DNA of 64,000 nt. Source: CAVURS01 sp963795385 (GTDB taxonomy: Bacteria > Actinomycetota > Actinomycetes > Actinomycetales > CAVURS01). The position numbers and the translations under genes are program-made. The notes below the pieces were generated by a model. It was given only the letters and a program-made list of their open reading frames with translations. It did not search any database and was not told where the DNA came from. The stretch lies in NCBI GenBank assembly GCA_963795385.1, contig CAWCHK010000003.1, positions 310,001 to 374,000 on the forward strand. Reading direction: 5' to 3'. This document shows, piece after piece, positions 43,920-51,920 of this stretch; position 1 is the first letter of the stretch, and every line of letters begins with the position of its first letter.

Positions 43920-46679
43920 ATGCCCTCGCCCGCTGAGCGGTTCGCCGCGGCGCGCGAGCGAACGGCCGCCGCCCACACCGAGCTGGCGGCCTTCCGGGCC
44001 GCGCTGGACTTCGAGCTCGACCCGTTCCAGGAGCGCGCGGCGATGGCCCTCGAGGCCGGCCGAGGCGTCCTGGTGGCGGCGCCGACGGGAGCGGGCAAGA
44101 CGGTCGTCGGCGAGTTCGCGGTGCACCTCGCGCTGGCCCAGGGACGCAAGGCGTTCTACACGACACCCATCAAGGCGCTGTCCAACCAGAAGTACGCCGA
44201 GCTGGTCGAGCGGCACGGTGCCGCCTCGGTCGGGCTCCTCACCGGGGACACGTCAGTGAACGGCGAGGCGCCCGTCGTCGTCATGACGACCGAGGTGCTG
44301 CGCAACATGCTCTACGCCGCGTCGCCGACGCTCGAGGGTCTCGGTTACGTCGTGATGGACGAGGTCCACTACCTCGCCGACCGGTTCCGTGGTGCGGTCT
44401 GGGAGGAGGTGATCATCCACCTGCCCGAGGCCGTCCGGGTCGTCTCGCTGTCCGCCACGGTCAGCAATGCCGAGGAGTTCGGGGACTGGCTGGACACCGT
44501 CCGCGGCGACACGGAAGTGATCGTCGAGGAGCACCGGCCGGTGCCGCTCTGGCAGCACGTCATGGTCCGGGACCGGCTGATGGACCTGTTCGAGCTGCCG
44601 GACGACGGCGACCCGAGAGGGGCGGTCGACGTGAGCATCGACCTGGTCGCGACGATCCGCGAGCAGGAGCGGCGCCAGCGGGAGTCGCGCTACGACACGC
44701 GGTCGCAGCGCGGGCACGGGCGGCGGCGGACCTCCCAGCTGGGCGGCTCCGGCCGAGGCGGCGGTCGCGGCGGCGGCCCGAGCCGCGCCGACGTCATCAC
44801 CCGGCTCGAGCGGGACGACCTGCTGCCCGCGATCACCTTCATCTTCAGCCGGGCGGGGTGCGACGCGGCCGTACAGCAGTGCCTGCGCTGGGGCCTGCGG
44901 CTCACGACGCCCGACGAGGCCCGGGCGATCCGCGCCTACGCCGAGGAGCGGACCGCCGACCTGGCCGAGGCCGACCTCGGCGTCCTCGGCTACTGGGAGT
45001 GGCTGGACGGGCTCGAGCACGGCCTCGCCGCGCATCACGCGGGCCTCCTGCCGACCTTCAAGGAGGTCGTCGAGCACCTGTTCACCCGGGGACTGATCAA
45101 GGCGGTGTTCGCCACCGAGACCCTGGCCCTCGGGATCAACATGCCCGCCCGCAGCGTCGTCCTGGAGCGGCTGGTCAAATGGAACGGCGAGACCCACGCC
45201 GACGTGACGCCGGGGGAGTACACCCAGCTGACCGGCCGGGCCGGACGGCGCGGCATCGACGTCGAGGGCCACGCCGTCGTGCTGTGGCAGGCCGGTGTGG
45301 ACCCCGTCGCCGTGGCGGGCCTGGCGTCGACCCGGACCTATCCGCTGCGGTCGAGCTTCCGCCCGACGTACAACATGGCGGTCAACCTGGTCGACCAGGT
45401 AGGGCGCGAGCGGGCCCGGGAGATCCTGGAGACGTCGTTCGCGCAGTTCCAGGCCGACCGGGCGGTGGTCGGCCTGGCCCGGCAGGTGCGGCGCAACACG
45501 GAGGCGCTGGAGGGCTATCGGGAGGCCATGACCTGCGACCGGGGCGACTTCCAGGAGTACGCCGCTCTGCGTCGCGCCATCAAGGACCACGAGACCGCGG
45601 CGGCTCGCGGGCGGTCCGCGTCGCGCAAGGCCGAGGCCGCGGCCAGCCTGGAGGGCCTGCGGATCGGAGACGTCATCCGGGTCCCGACCGGTCGGCGGGC
45701 GGGCTTCGCCGTGGTGGTCGTCCCGGACCGCAGTGCCGGCCTGGACGGGCCGCGGCCGACCATCCTCACCGCCGACCGGCAGGTCCGGCGGCTGGTCGCG
45801 ACCGAGCTGCCCAGCCCGGTGGAGACCGTCGGGCGGGTGCGGGTACCGCGGGACTTCAACGCGCGCAGCCCGCAGGCTCGCCGAGACCTCGCCTCGTCGC
45901 TGCGGGCCGCGGTGCCGCACGACCCGCCGCCGAGCCGGCGCGGGCGGGCCGGCGTCGACGAGGACCAGGAGCTGGCCCGGCTGCGGCGGGCGATGCGTTC
46001 GCACCCGTGCCACGCCTGCCCCGACCGGGAGGAGCACGCCCGGTGGGGGGAGCGGTGGACCCGGCTGCAGGCCGAGACCGACAACCTCTCGCGCCGGGTC
46101 GAGGGCCGCACCAACTCCGTCGCCCGGACGTTCGACCGGGTCTGCGACCTCCTGGGGGAGCTGGGCTACCTCGATGGCGACCGGGTGACCGCCGAGGGCC
46201 AGCGACTGCGGCGGCTGTACACGGAGCTGGATCTGCTGACGGCAGAATGCCTGCGGCACAACGTTTTCGACGGTCTCGACGGTCCGGGACTCGCGTCGGT
46301 GCTGTCCTCGCTGATCCACGAGTCCCGGCGCGACGACCAGGGGACGACACCACGGGTGCCCGGCGGCGCCGTCGAGGCAGCGCTGGCCGAGATGGTCCGG
46401 ATCTGGGCCGGCCTGGAGGACCGCGAGCGCGACCACAGGCTGCCGATCTCGGGCGAGCCGGACGCCGGGCTGGCCTGGGAGATGCACCGCTGGGCGCGCG
46501 GCCTGCCCCTGGAGACGGTGCTCCGCGACGGGGACCTGGCGGCTGGGGACTTCGTCCGCCGGTGCAAGCAGCTGGTGGACCTGCTCGGCCAGGTCGCCGA
46601 GGCCTCGACCGGGCCGGTCCGCCGGGCCGCGCAGGACGCCATCGAACGGGTCCGGCGCGGAGTGGTCGCCGCCAACTAG
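43920..46679 (+). CDS. helY: Ski2-like DEVH-box RNA helicase HelY
   Basis: A 919-residue helicase related to Mtr4/Ski2. Walker A APTGAGKT is at 54-61, DEVH at 147-150, SAT in VVSLSATVS, and the second RecA domain shows TETLALGINMPARSVV and QLTGRAGRRGID. A long arch/C-terminal helical region follows, including a Gly/Arg-rich insert near residues 275-285. It probably unwinds structured RNA for decay. It is conserved next to the Tat genes in actinobacteria (Rv2092c, from memory). Confidence 0.95.
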   Translation: MPSPAERFAAARERTAAAHTELAAFRAALDFELDPFQERAAMALEAGRGVLVAAPTGAGKTVVGEFAVHLALAQGRKAFYTTPIKALSNQKYAELVERHGAASVGLLTGDTSVNGEAPVVVMTTEVLRNMLYAASPTLEGLGYVVMDEVHYLADRFRGAVWEEVIIHLPEAVRVVSLSATVSNAEEFGDWLDTVRGDTEVIVEEHRPVPLWQHVMVRDRLMDLFELPDDGDPRGAVDVSIDLVATIREQERRQRESRYDTRSQRGHGRRRTSQLGGSGRGGGRGGGPSRADVITRLERDDLLPAITFIFSRAGCDAAVQQCLRWGLRLTTPDEARAIRAYAEERTADLAEADLGVLGYWEWLDGLEHGLAAHHAGLLPTFKEVVEHLFTRGLIKAVFATETLALGINMPARSVVLERLVKWNGETHADVTPGEYTQLTGRAGRRGIDVEGHAVVLWQAGVDPVAVAGLASTRTYPLRSSFRPTYNMAVNLVDQVGRERAREILETSFAQFQADRAVVGLARQVRRNTEALEGYREAMTCDRGDFQEYAALRRAIKDHETAAARGRSASRKAEAAASLEGLRIGDVIRVPTGRRAGFAVVVVPDRSAGLDGPRPTILTADRQVRRLVATELPSPVETVGRVRVPRDFNARSPQARRDLASSLRAAVPHDPPPSRRGRAGVDEDQELARLRRAMRSHPCHACPDREEHARWGERWTRLQAETDNLSRRVEGRTNSVARTFDRVCDLLGELGYLDGDRVTAEGQRLRRLYTELDLLTAECLRHNVFDGLDGPGLASVLSSLIHESRRDDQGTTPRVPGGAVEAALAEMVRIWAGLEDRERDHRLPISGEPDAGLAWEMHRWARGLPLETVLRDGDLAAGDFVRRCKQLVDLLGQVAEASTGPVRRAAQDAIERVRRGVVAAN

Positions 46680-46683
46680 CCCT

Positions 46684-46787
46684 GGTGCTCCCATCCGGCC
46701 GCGGTGCTCCATCCCGGCCGGTGATCGGGGCCCACATCGGGCTGAGCCACCGGCCAGGTGGGAGCACGGCGGCCGGATGGGAGCACC
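46684..46787. repeat. ~104-bp palindromic element, copy 1
   Basis: Outer arms 46684-46702 (GGTGCTCCCATCCGGCCGC) and 46769-46787 are exact complements (19 bp). An inner pair, GTGCTCCATCCCGGCCGGTG with its partner near 46749-46767, matches at 17 of 20. It lies between the convergent helY and exonuclease genes. It is related to the element at 51804-51907. Confidence 0.85.
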
Positions 46788-46791
46788 GGGG

Positions 46792-47727
46792 TCAGGGGCG
46801 CAGCGCGGCCAGGACCCGGTTGACGCTGGACCGGACGCCCCAGCGGTCGGCCAGCTCGGCGAGGGCTTCCACGTCGGCCGGCCCGGACGGGAGCGTGTCG
46901 TCGACGTCTCCCACCGGCGCATCGCGGACGACCTGTACGACGACCTCGGCCGCGCTCAGGTAGTCCTCGGCCGCCCGGATCTTGGCCGCCAGGCCACCAG
47001 AGATCTTCGGGTCCGACGCCGCCGCCGCCGCCCGGACCGCCGCCAGATCGGGGAACTTGCTGAGCAGCCCGGCCGCGGTCTTCTCTCCGACACCGGCCAC
47101 GCCCGGCAGCCCGTCGCTCGGGTCGCCACGCAGGCTGGCCAGGTCGGCGTACGCGCGGCCGGTGCGCACGCCGTACTTGCGCTCCAGCCAGGCCTGATCC
47201 ACCACCTCGAGGTTGCGCACGCCGCGGCCGACGTAGAGCACCGTCACCTCGCGCTGGTCGTCCACGAGCTGGAACAGGTCCCGGTCGCCAGTGACCACCT
47301 CGACCGGCCCCGTCCCGGCGGCGGCCGACCGCTCGGCGAGGGTGCCCATGACGTCGTCCGCCTCGTAGCCGGCACAGCCGACCCGCGCGATCCCCAGTGC
47401 AGCCAACAGGTCCACGATCACCGGAACCTGCGGCGTCAGCCCCGGCGGCGACTCCTCGACCACCGCGCTCCCCGCGGTCAGGCGGTGCGTCTTGTACGAC
47501 GGGAGCGCGGTCACCCGGAAGGCCGGCCGCCAGTCGTCGTCCCAGCAGGCGACGAGTCGGGCCGGACGGCGCATCGTGACCAGCGTCGCGATCATGTCCA
47601 GGAAGCCGCGGACGGCGTTGACCGGCGTGCCGTCCGGGGCCGTGAACGTGTCGGGCACCCCGAAGAACGCCCGAAAGTAGAGCGAGGCCGAGTCGAGCAG
47701 GAGCAGCTTGTTGCGGTCGTCCGGCAT
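46792..47727 (-). CDS. 5'-3' exonuclease (flap endonuclease-like)
   Basis: A 311-residue protein homologous to the N-terminal 5'-nuclease domain of DNA polymerase I, encoded separately. It shows metal-binding Asp residues in LLLLDSASLYFRAFFG, CAGYEADDVMG, VVTGDRDLFQLVDD, and the helix-hairpin-helix DPSDGLPGVAGVGEKTAAGLL. It probably processes flaps or RNA primers together with polymerase I encoded elsewhere. ATG 47727 lies 6 bases after TACGGT on the minus strand. The stop codon is 4 bases from the palindromic element. Confidence 0.92.
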   Translation of the reverse strand: MPDDRNKLLLLDSASLYFRAFFGVPDTFTAPDGTPVNAVRGFLDMIATLVTMRRPARLVACWDDDWRPAFRVTALPSYKTHRLTAGSAVVEESPPGLTPQVPVIVDLLAALGIARVGCAGYEADDVMGTLAERSAAAGTGPVEVVTGDRDLFQLVDDQREVTVLYVGRGVRNLEVVDQAWLERKYGVRTGRAYADLASLRGDPSDGLPGVAGVGEKTAAGLLSKFPDLAAVRAAAAASDPKISGGLAAKIRAAEDYLSAAEVVVQVVRDAPVGDVDDTLPSGPADVEALAELADRWGVRSSVNRVLAALRP

Positions 47728-47733
47728 GGGTCG

Positions 47734-47739
47734 ACCGTA
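47734..47739 (-). promoter_or_regulatory. -10 box (TACGGT) for exonuclease, leaderless
   Basis: Minus-strand TACGGT, 6 bases, then ATG 47727. Confidence 0.55.
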
Positions 47740-47855
47740 TCCGGGCCGCGGCCATCACATCCGGGACCCGAGATGTGACACTCTCCCGAGGGCACCGCGC
47801 CGGTGCACCCACCGCGTGCCCGGGGGATGGGCACCTGCAACGACCTGGGGTTGGC

Positions 47856-50800
47856 ATGGCTCGGTTCGGCCGCAAGCGCGCAGCGCTCGGTGGGCTGGTC
47901 GCTGTCGCCGCCGTCACGGCCGTCATCGCGGGCCACCTCAGCGGGCCGAGCCGCCCCGGGCCCGCCGGGCACCTGGCCGGAGCGCGGGCGGCCGGCCCCT
48001 TGGCGACCGGTTCGGCAACCGGCACGACGACCGGCACGGCGCCGGGGGGTGCGACGGCCGGAGCCGGCGGCACCGCTGCCGACCCCGCTGCCGACCCCGC
48101 TGCCGACCCCACCGCCGCCGGCGCCCCGGCCCACGGCAACCCGGCCGCACCCGCCTCGAACCCGGCTCCCAGCAAGAACGTCGACGTCCGCCGGCCCTCG
48201 GGGGAGGCAGCGCGGCGCCAGGCCGAGCTCCGGTCCGCCCAGCTGAAGGCCCGGCCCGCGGTCCGCCGGCTGGTCCATCAGATCGGGCCGCGCGCCATCG
48301 TCGACATCGACCCGATGACAGGTACGCCGCGCCAGATCGCCGACCTCGGCGGCCTGCTGACCGCCCCCACCCACGCGGCGCCCGCAACGGTGGCGCTCGG
48401 CTACGTCCGGGCACACGCGGATGCCTTCGGCCTGGACGCGGACGACGTGGGCCGCATGACGCTGGCCCACGACTACGTCGACATCAAGGGCACCCACCAT
48501 CTGGAGTTCACCCAGAGTGCGGACGGCCTGACGCTCTTCGGCAACGGGCTGAAGGCCAACGTCACCAAGGCGGGCCAGCTGGTCAACGTCACCGGCTCGC
48601 CGGTCCACGCGGTGGCGGCCGCCGCCGAGCGGGCCACGAGCACCAGCGGACTCACCGCCGGCCAGGCGATCCGCGCGGCCAAGCGGAGCATCGGCGACCC
48701 GGACGTCGCCGCCGGACCGCAGGACACCGCCAAGGCGATGCTCTTCCAGACGCCGAAGGGCGCCCGCCGGGCCTGGCAGACAGTGACGATGAGCGGCCGC
48801 ACGCCGGCCCTCTCCGTCGTCGACGCCTCGACCGGAGCGGTTCTCTACCGCGACCCGCTCGGCGCCGAGCTGGCCGGCCCGGGGTCGTGGTCGGCGGACG
48901 TCGTCGACAACTACCCGGGCGCCGCAGCGGGCGGGACCCAGCACGAGGTGAGCCTGACGACGAGCGGGTGGCTGCCGGCGGGCGCGCAGTCCCTGGCGGG
49001 CAACAACGTCCACACCTACACCGACGTCAACGGCGACGGTGCGGCCAGCACGTCCGAGCTGGTGACACCCAGCGGGACCAAGGGCTACTTCTACCCGCTC
49101 TCCCGGGTCATGCCGGCCGGCGAGGCTCTGTGCGCCACCAACGTCTGCACCTGGAGCCCGAACACGCCGTACTCCTGGCGACTGAACAACAACGCCGCAC
49201 GCACCGCCGCCCAGAACTTCTACTTCATCAACACCTGGCACGACTACCTGCAGAGCGCGCCGATCGGGTTCACCGAGGCGGCGGGCAACTTCCAGTCCGT
49301 CAATGGCACGCACCTCGGCCAGGGGGCGGACCCGGTGCGCGACGAGGCGCTGTCCGGCGCGGCCGTCGAGAGCGGTCTGCCGAACAGCGACTTCGTCGAC
49401 AACGCGGACTTCGACACCCCGCCGGACGGCCAGTCGCCGACCATGCGGATGTTCCTGTTCCACCAGCCGTTCGCGACCGCCCTCGGCGATCCCTTCCTGC
49501 CCACCGCTGGGTCCGATGCGGCCGACATCGTCTACCACGAGTACACCCACGGGCTCTCGCACCGGCTGGTCGTCGACGCGACCAACAACCCGGCGCTGGA
49601 CTCCGAGCAGGGGCAGTCCATGGGCGAGGCGTGGAGCGACTGGTACGGCCTCGACCACCTGGTGAACCAGGGCCTCGTGACCGACAGCCCGGCCGCCGCC
49701 GACGTCATCGAGGGCCGCTACGTCCTCGGTACCAGCTCGGCCCGAGGCATCCGCACCATGCCGATCGACTGCGCCGTGGGCTCGGCCGACGCCAACTGCA
49801 CGCAGAAGGTCCCCGGTACCGGCAACGGCGGCTACACGTACGGCGACTTCAAGACGATCTGGCAGCAGACCGGCGACGTGCACGCGGCCGGCGAGATCTG
49901 GGCCCAGACCCTCTGGGACGTGCGGGCGACGCTGGGGCCGACGCTGGCCGAGTCGCTGGTCACGCGGGCCATGGAGCTCTCGCCGACGTACCCGTCGATG
50001 CTCGACATGCGCAACGCCGTCATCGCGGCGGACGTCGCCGACTACGCCGGCGCCGACGTCGACGCGCTGTGGAGCGTCTTCGCCCAGCGCGGCCTGGGGT
50101 TCTTCGCCACCTCGCAGGGCGGCGACGACACCGCGCCCGCGGAGAGCTTCGCGGTGCCACCGCCGGCCGGCAGCCCGACCGGCACGATCAGCGGCACCGT
50201 CACCAATGCGGTGGGCGGCGCCAGCCTCAAGGGCGTGACCATCGGCATCGCCGGTCACGACTCGGGCTTCCCGGGCGACTACGTCGCCACGACCGACAGC
50301 GGCGGCCGCTACTCCATCCCCGGAGTCGTCCCGGGCACCTACCGCTCGGTCTACGCGACCGGAGGCGTGGACCAGGTGACCCGGAGCCTGACCGTCGCGG
50401 CCGGCGCCAACCCGGTCGACTGGTCGCTCGCGCGGGACTGGGCGGCCTCCTCCGGAGGGGGCGCGATCAGCGACTTCAGCGGCGAGGACCTGACCCGCCA
50501 GGGCTGCGGGCCGGCCAACGCGATCGACCTGTCCTCGGCGCAGGGCTGGGCCAGCAGCATCGAGGCCGGCGCCCCACAGATCACGGTCCGGCTCCCGTCG
50601 TACGTCGACGTGTCGACGTTCGGCATCAACCCCTCGGCGATCTGCGGCGACAGCACGAGCGCCGCGCTCAAGGCGTACAAGGTGGAGACCTCGCCCGACG
50701 GCTCGACCTGGCGGACGGCGGCGACCGGCAGCTTCGGCTCGGGCAACCTGGGCCGGGTCAACTCCGTCACGCCGGTGGCCGGCACGGGCGCGGTGACCCG

Positions 50801-50942
50801 GTGGGTCCGGTTCACCATGCTGTCGGCGCAGGGCTCCGGGGAGACGCTGGTGGACTCGGCCGAGCTCGAGGTCTACGGCGTGCCGTCGGCCGGGCCGGAC
50901 CGGCACAACCACCAGGGCGGGGCGCCACCGCACCCGCGCTAG
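47856..50942 (+). CDS. Secreted M36 (fungalysin-type) metalloprotease
   Basis: A 1028-residue exported protease. Signal peptide ARFGRKRAALGGLVAVAAVTAVIAG is followed by a low-complexity Ala/Gly/Pro linker that includes a 12-bp tandem repeat (48075-48110, AADP units). An FTP-like propeptide spans about 110-310. The M36 domain has zinc motif HEYTH (His561, Glu562, His565) and third ligand Glu591 in GEAWSDWYG. A carboxypeptidase-regulatory-like beta domain (about 770-850) and a C-terminal discoidin-like domain follow. Start ATG 47856 gives the signal peptide. There is no sortase motif. Confidence 0.92.
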   Translation: MARFGRKRAALGGLVAVAAVTAVIAGHLSGPSRPGPAGHLAGARAAGPLATGSATGTTTGTAPGGATAGAGGTAADPAADPAADPTAAGAPAHGNPAAPASNPAPSKNVDVRRPSGEAARRQAELRSAQLKARPAVRRLVHQIGPRAIVDIDPMTGTPRQIADLGGLLTAPTHAAPATVALGYVRAHADAFGLDADDVGRMTLAHDYVDIKGTHHLEFTQSADGLTLFGNGLKANVTKAGQLVNVTGSPVHAVAAAAERATSTSGLTAGQAIRAAKRSIGDPDVAAGPQDTAKAMLFQTPKGARRAWQTVTMSGRTPALSVVDASTGAVLYRDPLGAELAGPGSWSADVVDNYPGAAAGGTQHEVSLTTSGWLPAGAQSLAGNNVHTYTDVNGDGAASTSELVTPSGTKGYFYPLSRVMPAGEALCATNVCTWSPNTPYSWRLNNNAARTAAQNFYFINTWHDYLQSAPIGFTEAAGNFQSVNGTHLGQGADPVRDEALSGAAVESGLPNSDFVDNADFDTPPDGQSPTMRMFLFHQPFATALGDPFLPTAGSDAADIVYHEYTHGLSHRLVVDATNNPALDSEQGQSMGEAWSDWYGLDHLVNQGLVTDSPAAADVIEGRYVLGTSSARGIRTMPIDCAVGSADANCTQKVPGTGNGGYTYGDFKTIWQQTGDVHAAGEIWAQTLWDVRATLGPTLAESLVTRAMELSPTYPSMLDMRNAVIAADVADYAGADVDALWSVFAQRGLGFFATSQGGDDTAPAESFAVPPPAGSPTGTISGTVTNAVGGASLKGVTIGIAGHDSGFPGDYVATTDSGGRYSIPGVVPGTYRSVYATGGVDQVTRSLTVAAGANPVDWSLARDWAASSGGGAISDFSGEDLTRQGCGPANAIDLSSAQGWASSIEAGAPQITVRLPSYVDVSTFGINPSAICGDSTSAALKAYKVETSPDGSTWRTAATGSFGSGNLGRVNSVTPVAGTGAVTRWVRFTMLSAQGSGETLVDSAELEVYGVPSAGPDRHNHQGGAPPHPR

Positions 50943-50945
50943 ATT
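50940..50945 (+). promoter_or_regulatory. -10 box (TAGATT) built on a stop codon
   Basis: TAGATT begins with the M36 protease stop codon. A 6-base spacer leads to GTG 50952. Confidence 0.55.
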
Positions 50946-50951
50946 GCCCGC

Positions 50952-51392
50952 GTGGAGGCCATGGACCAGCAGATCGTGCGGCTGCTCGCCCGGGACGGGC
51001 GGATCAGCTACACCGACCTGGCCAAGGCCACGGGGCTGTCCACCTCGGCCGCCCACCAGCGGGTCCGGCGGCTCGAGGAGCGGGGTGTGATCCGGGGGTA
51101 CGCCGCGGTGGTCGACCCCGACGCCGTGGGGCTGCCGCTGACGTCGTTCATCTCGGTCACCCCGCTGGACCCGTCGGCACCCGACGACGTCGCCGAGCGG
51201 CTGTCCGGCATCGAGGAGATCGAGGCCTGCCACTCGGTGGCCGGCGACGAGAGCTACATCCTCAAGGCCCGGGTGGCGGCGCCCGGTGACCTCGAGGAGC
51301 TGCTCGCCCGGATCCGGGCGGCGGCCAACGTGCGGACCCGGACGACGATCGTCCTGTCGACGCCGTACGAAGCCCGACCGCCCGCGATCTGA
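50952..51392 (+). CDS. Lrp/AsnC-family transcriptional regulator
   Basis: A 146-residue protein with an N-terminal winged HTH (MDQQIVRLLARDGRISYTDLAKATGLSTSAAHQRVRRLEERGVIRGYAAVVD) and a C-terminal RAM ligand-binding domain (IEACHSVAGDESYILKARVAAPGDLEELLARI). Members sense amino acids. Its target is unknown; the lysine catabolic genes that start 2 kb away are an attractive candidate, and a Lys-sensing LysM-like role would fit. It starts with GTG after a TAGATT box. Confidence 0.92.
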   Translation: MEAMDQQIVRLLARDGRISYTDLAKATGLSTSAAHQRVRRLEERGVIRGYAAVVDPDAVGLPLTSFISVTPLDPSAPDDVAERLSGIEEIEACHSVAGDESYILKARVAAPGDLEELLARIRAAANVRTRTTIVLSTPYEARPPAI

Positions 51393-51402
51393 CCCGGGAA
51401 CC

Positions 51403-51408
51403 TAGGCT
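51403..51408 (+). promoter_or_regulatory. -10 box (TAGGCT), leaderless
   Basis: TAGGCT, 7 bases, then ATG 51416. Confidence 0.6.
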
Positions 51409-51415
51409 GCGGTCC

Positions 51416-51802
51416 ATGCCTTCGAGCCTGGTCCGCAACATCACCTTCGACTGCCACGACCCCTTCGCACAGGCGACCTGGTGGGCCGCCGTGACCGGCG
51501 GGTCCATCGGCCCGGACGACGTGCCCGGTGACCCCGAGGTCGCGGTGCGCCCGCCCGACGGGGTCGTGGCGCCGGTGCTGCTCTTCGAGCAGGTCCCCGA
51601 GGGCAAGGCGGTCAAGAACCGCCTGCACCTGGACCTGCAGCCGGACACGAGCCGCGACGAGGAGGTCGAGCGGCTGCAGGCACTCGGCGCTCAGCTGCTC
51701 GAGTCCCGGATCCAACCCGACGGCACCGGCTGGGTCGTCATGCTCGACCCGGAGGGCAACGAGTTCTGCATCGAGCGCAGCGCGGCCGAGCGCACCGCCT
51801 GA
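51416..51802 (+). CDS. VOC/glyoxalase-family protein
   Basis: A 128-residue protein of the vicinal oxygen chelate fold with paired beta-alpha-beta modules: RNITFDCHDPFAQATWWAAVTGG and NRLHLDLQPDTSRDEEVERLQALGAQLLES, ending VVMLDPEGNEFCIERSA. Candidate metal ligands are His/Asp in the first strand and Glu near the end. Small VOC proteins of this type in actinobacteria are mostly uncharacterised. No substrate is assigned. Confidence 0.88.
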   Translation: MPSSLVRNITFDCHDPFAQATWWAAVTGGSIGPDDVPGDPEVAVRPPDGVVAPVLLFEQVPEGKAVKNRLHLDLQPDTSRDEEVERLQALGAQLLESRIQPDGTGWVVMLDPEGNEFCIERSAAERTA

Positions 51803-51803
51803 G

Positions 51804-51907
51804 CGTGCTCCCATTCGGCCGCCATGCTCCATCGTGGCCGGCGATCAGCACCACAGCAGGCGGTCATCACCGGCCGGCGTGGAGTACCGCGGCCGGATGG
51901 GAGCACG
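51804..51907. repeat. ~104-bp palindromic element, copy 2
   Basis: Outer arms 51804-51822 (CGTGCTCCCATTCGGCCGC) and 51889-51907 match at 18 of 19, with a weaker inner pair. Its arms and the internal GCTCCATC-GGCCGG-GATC order resemble copy 1, in the same orientation. It lies between the convergent VOC and kamA genes. Confidence 0.85.
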
Positions 51908-51920
51908 CGAGCTCGAGGGG

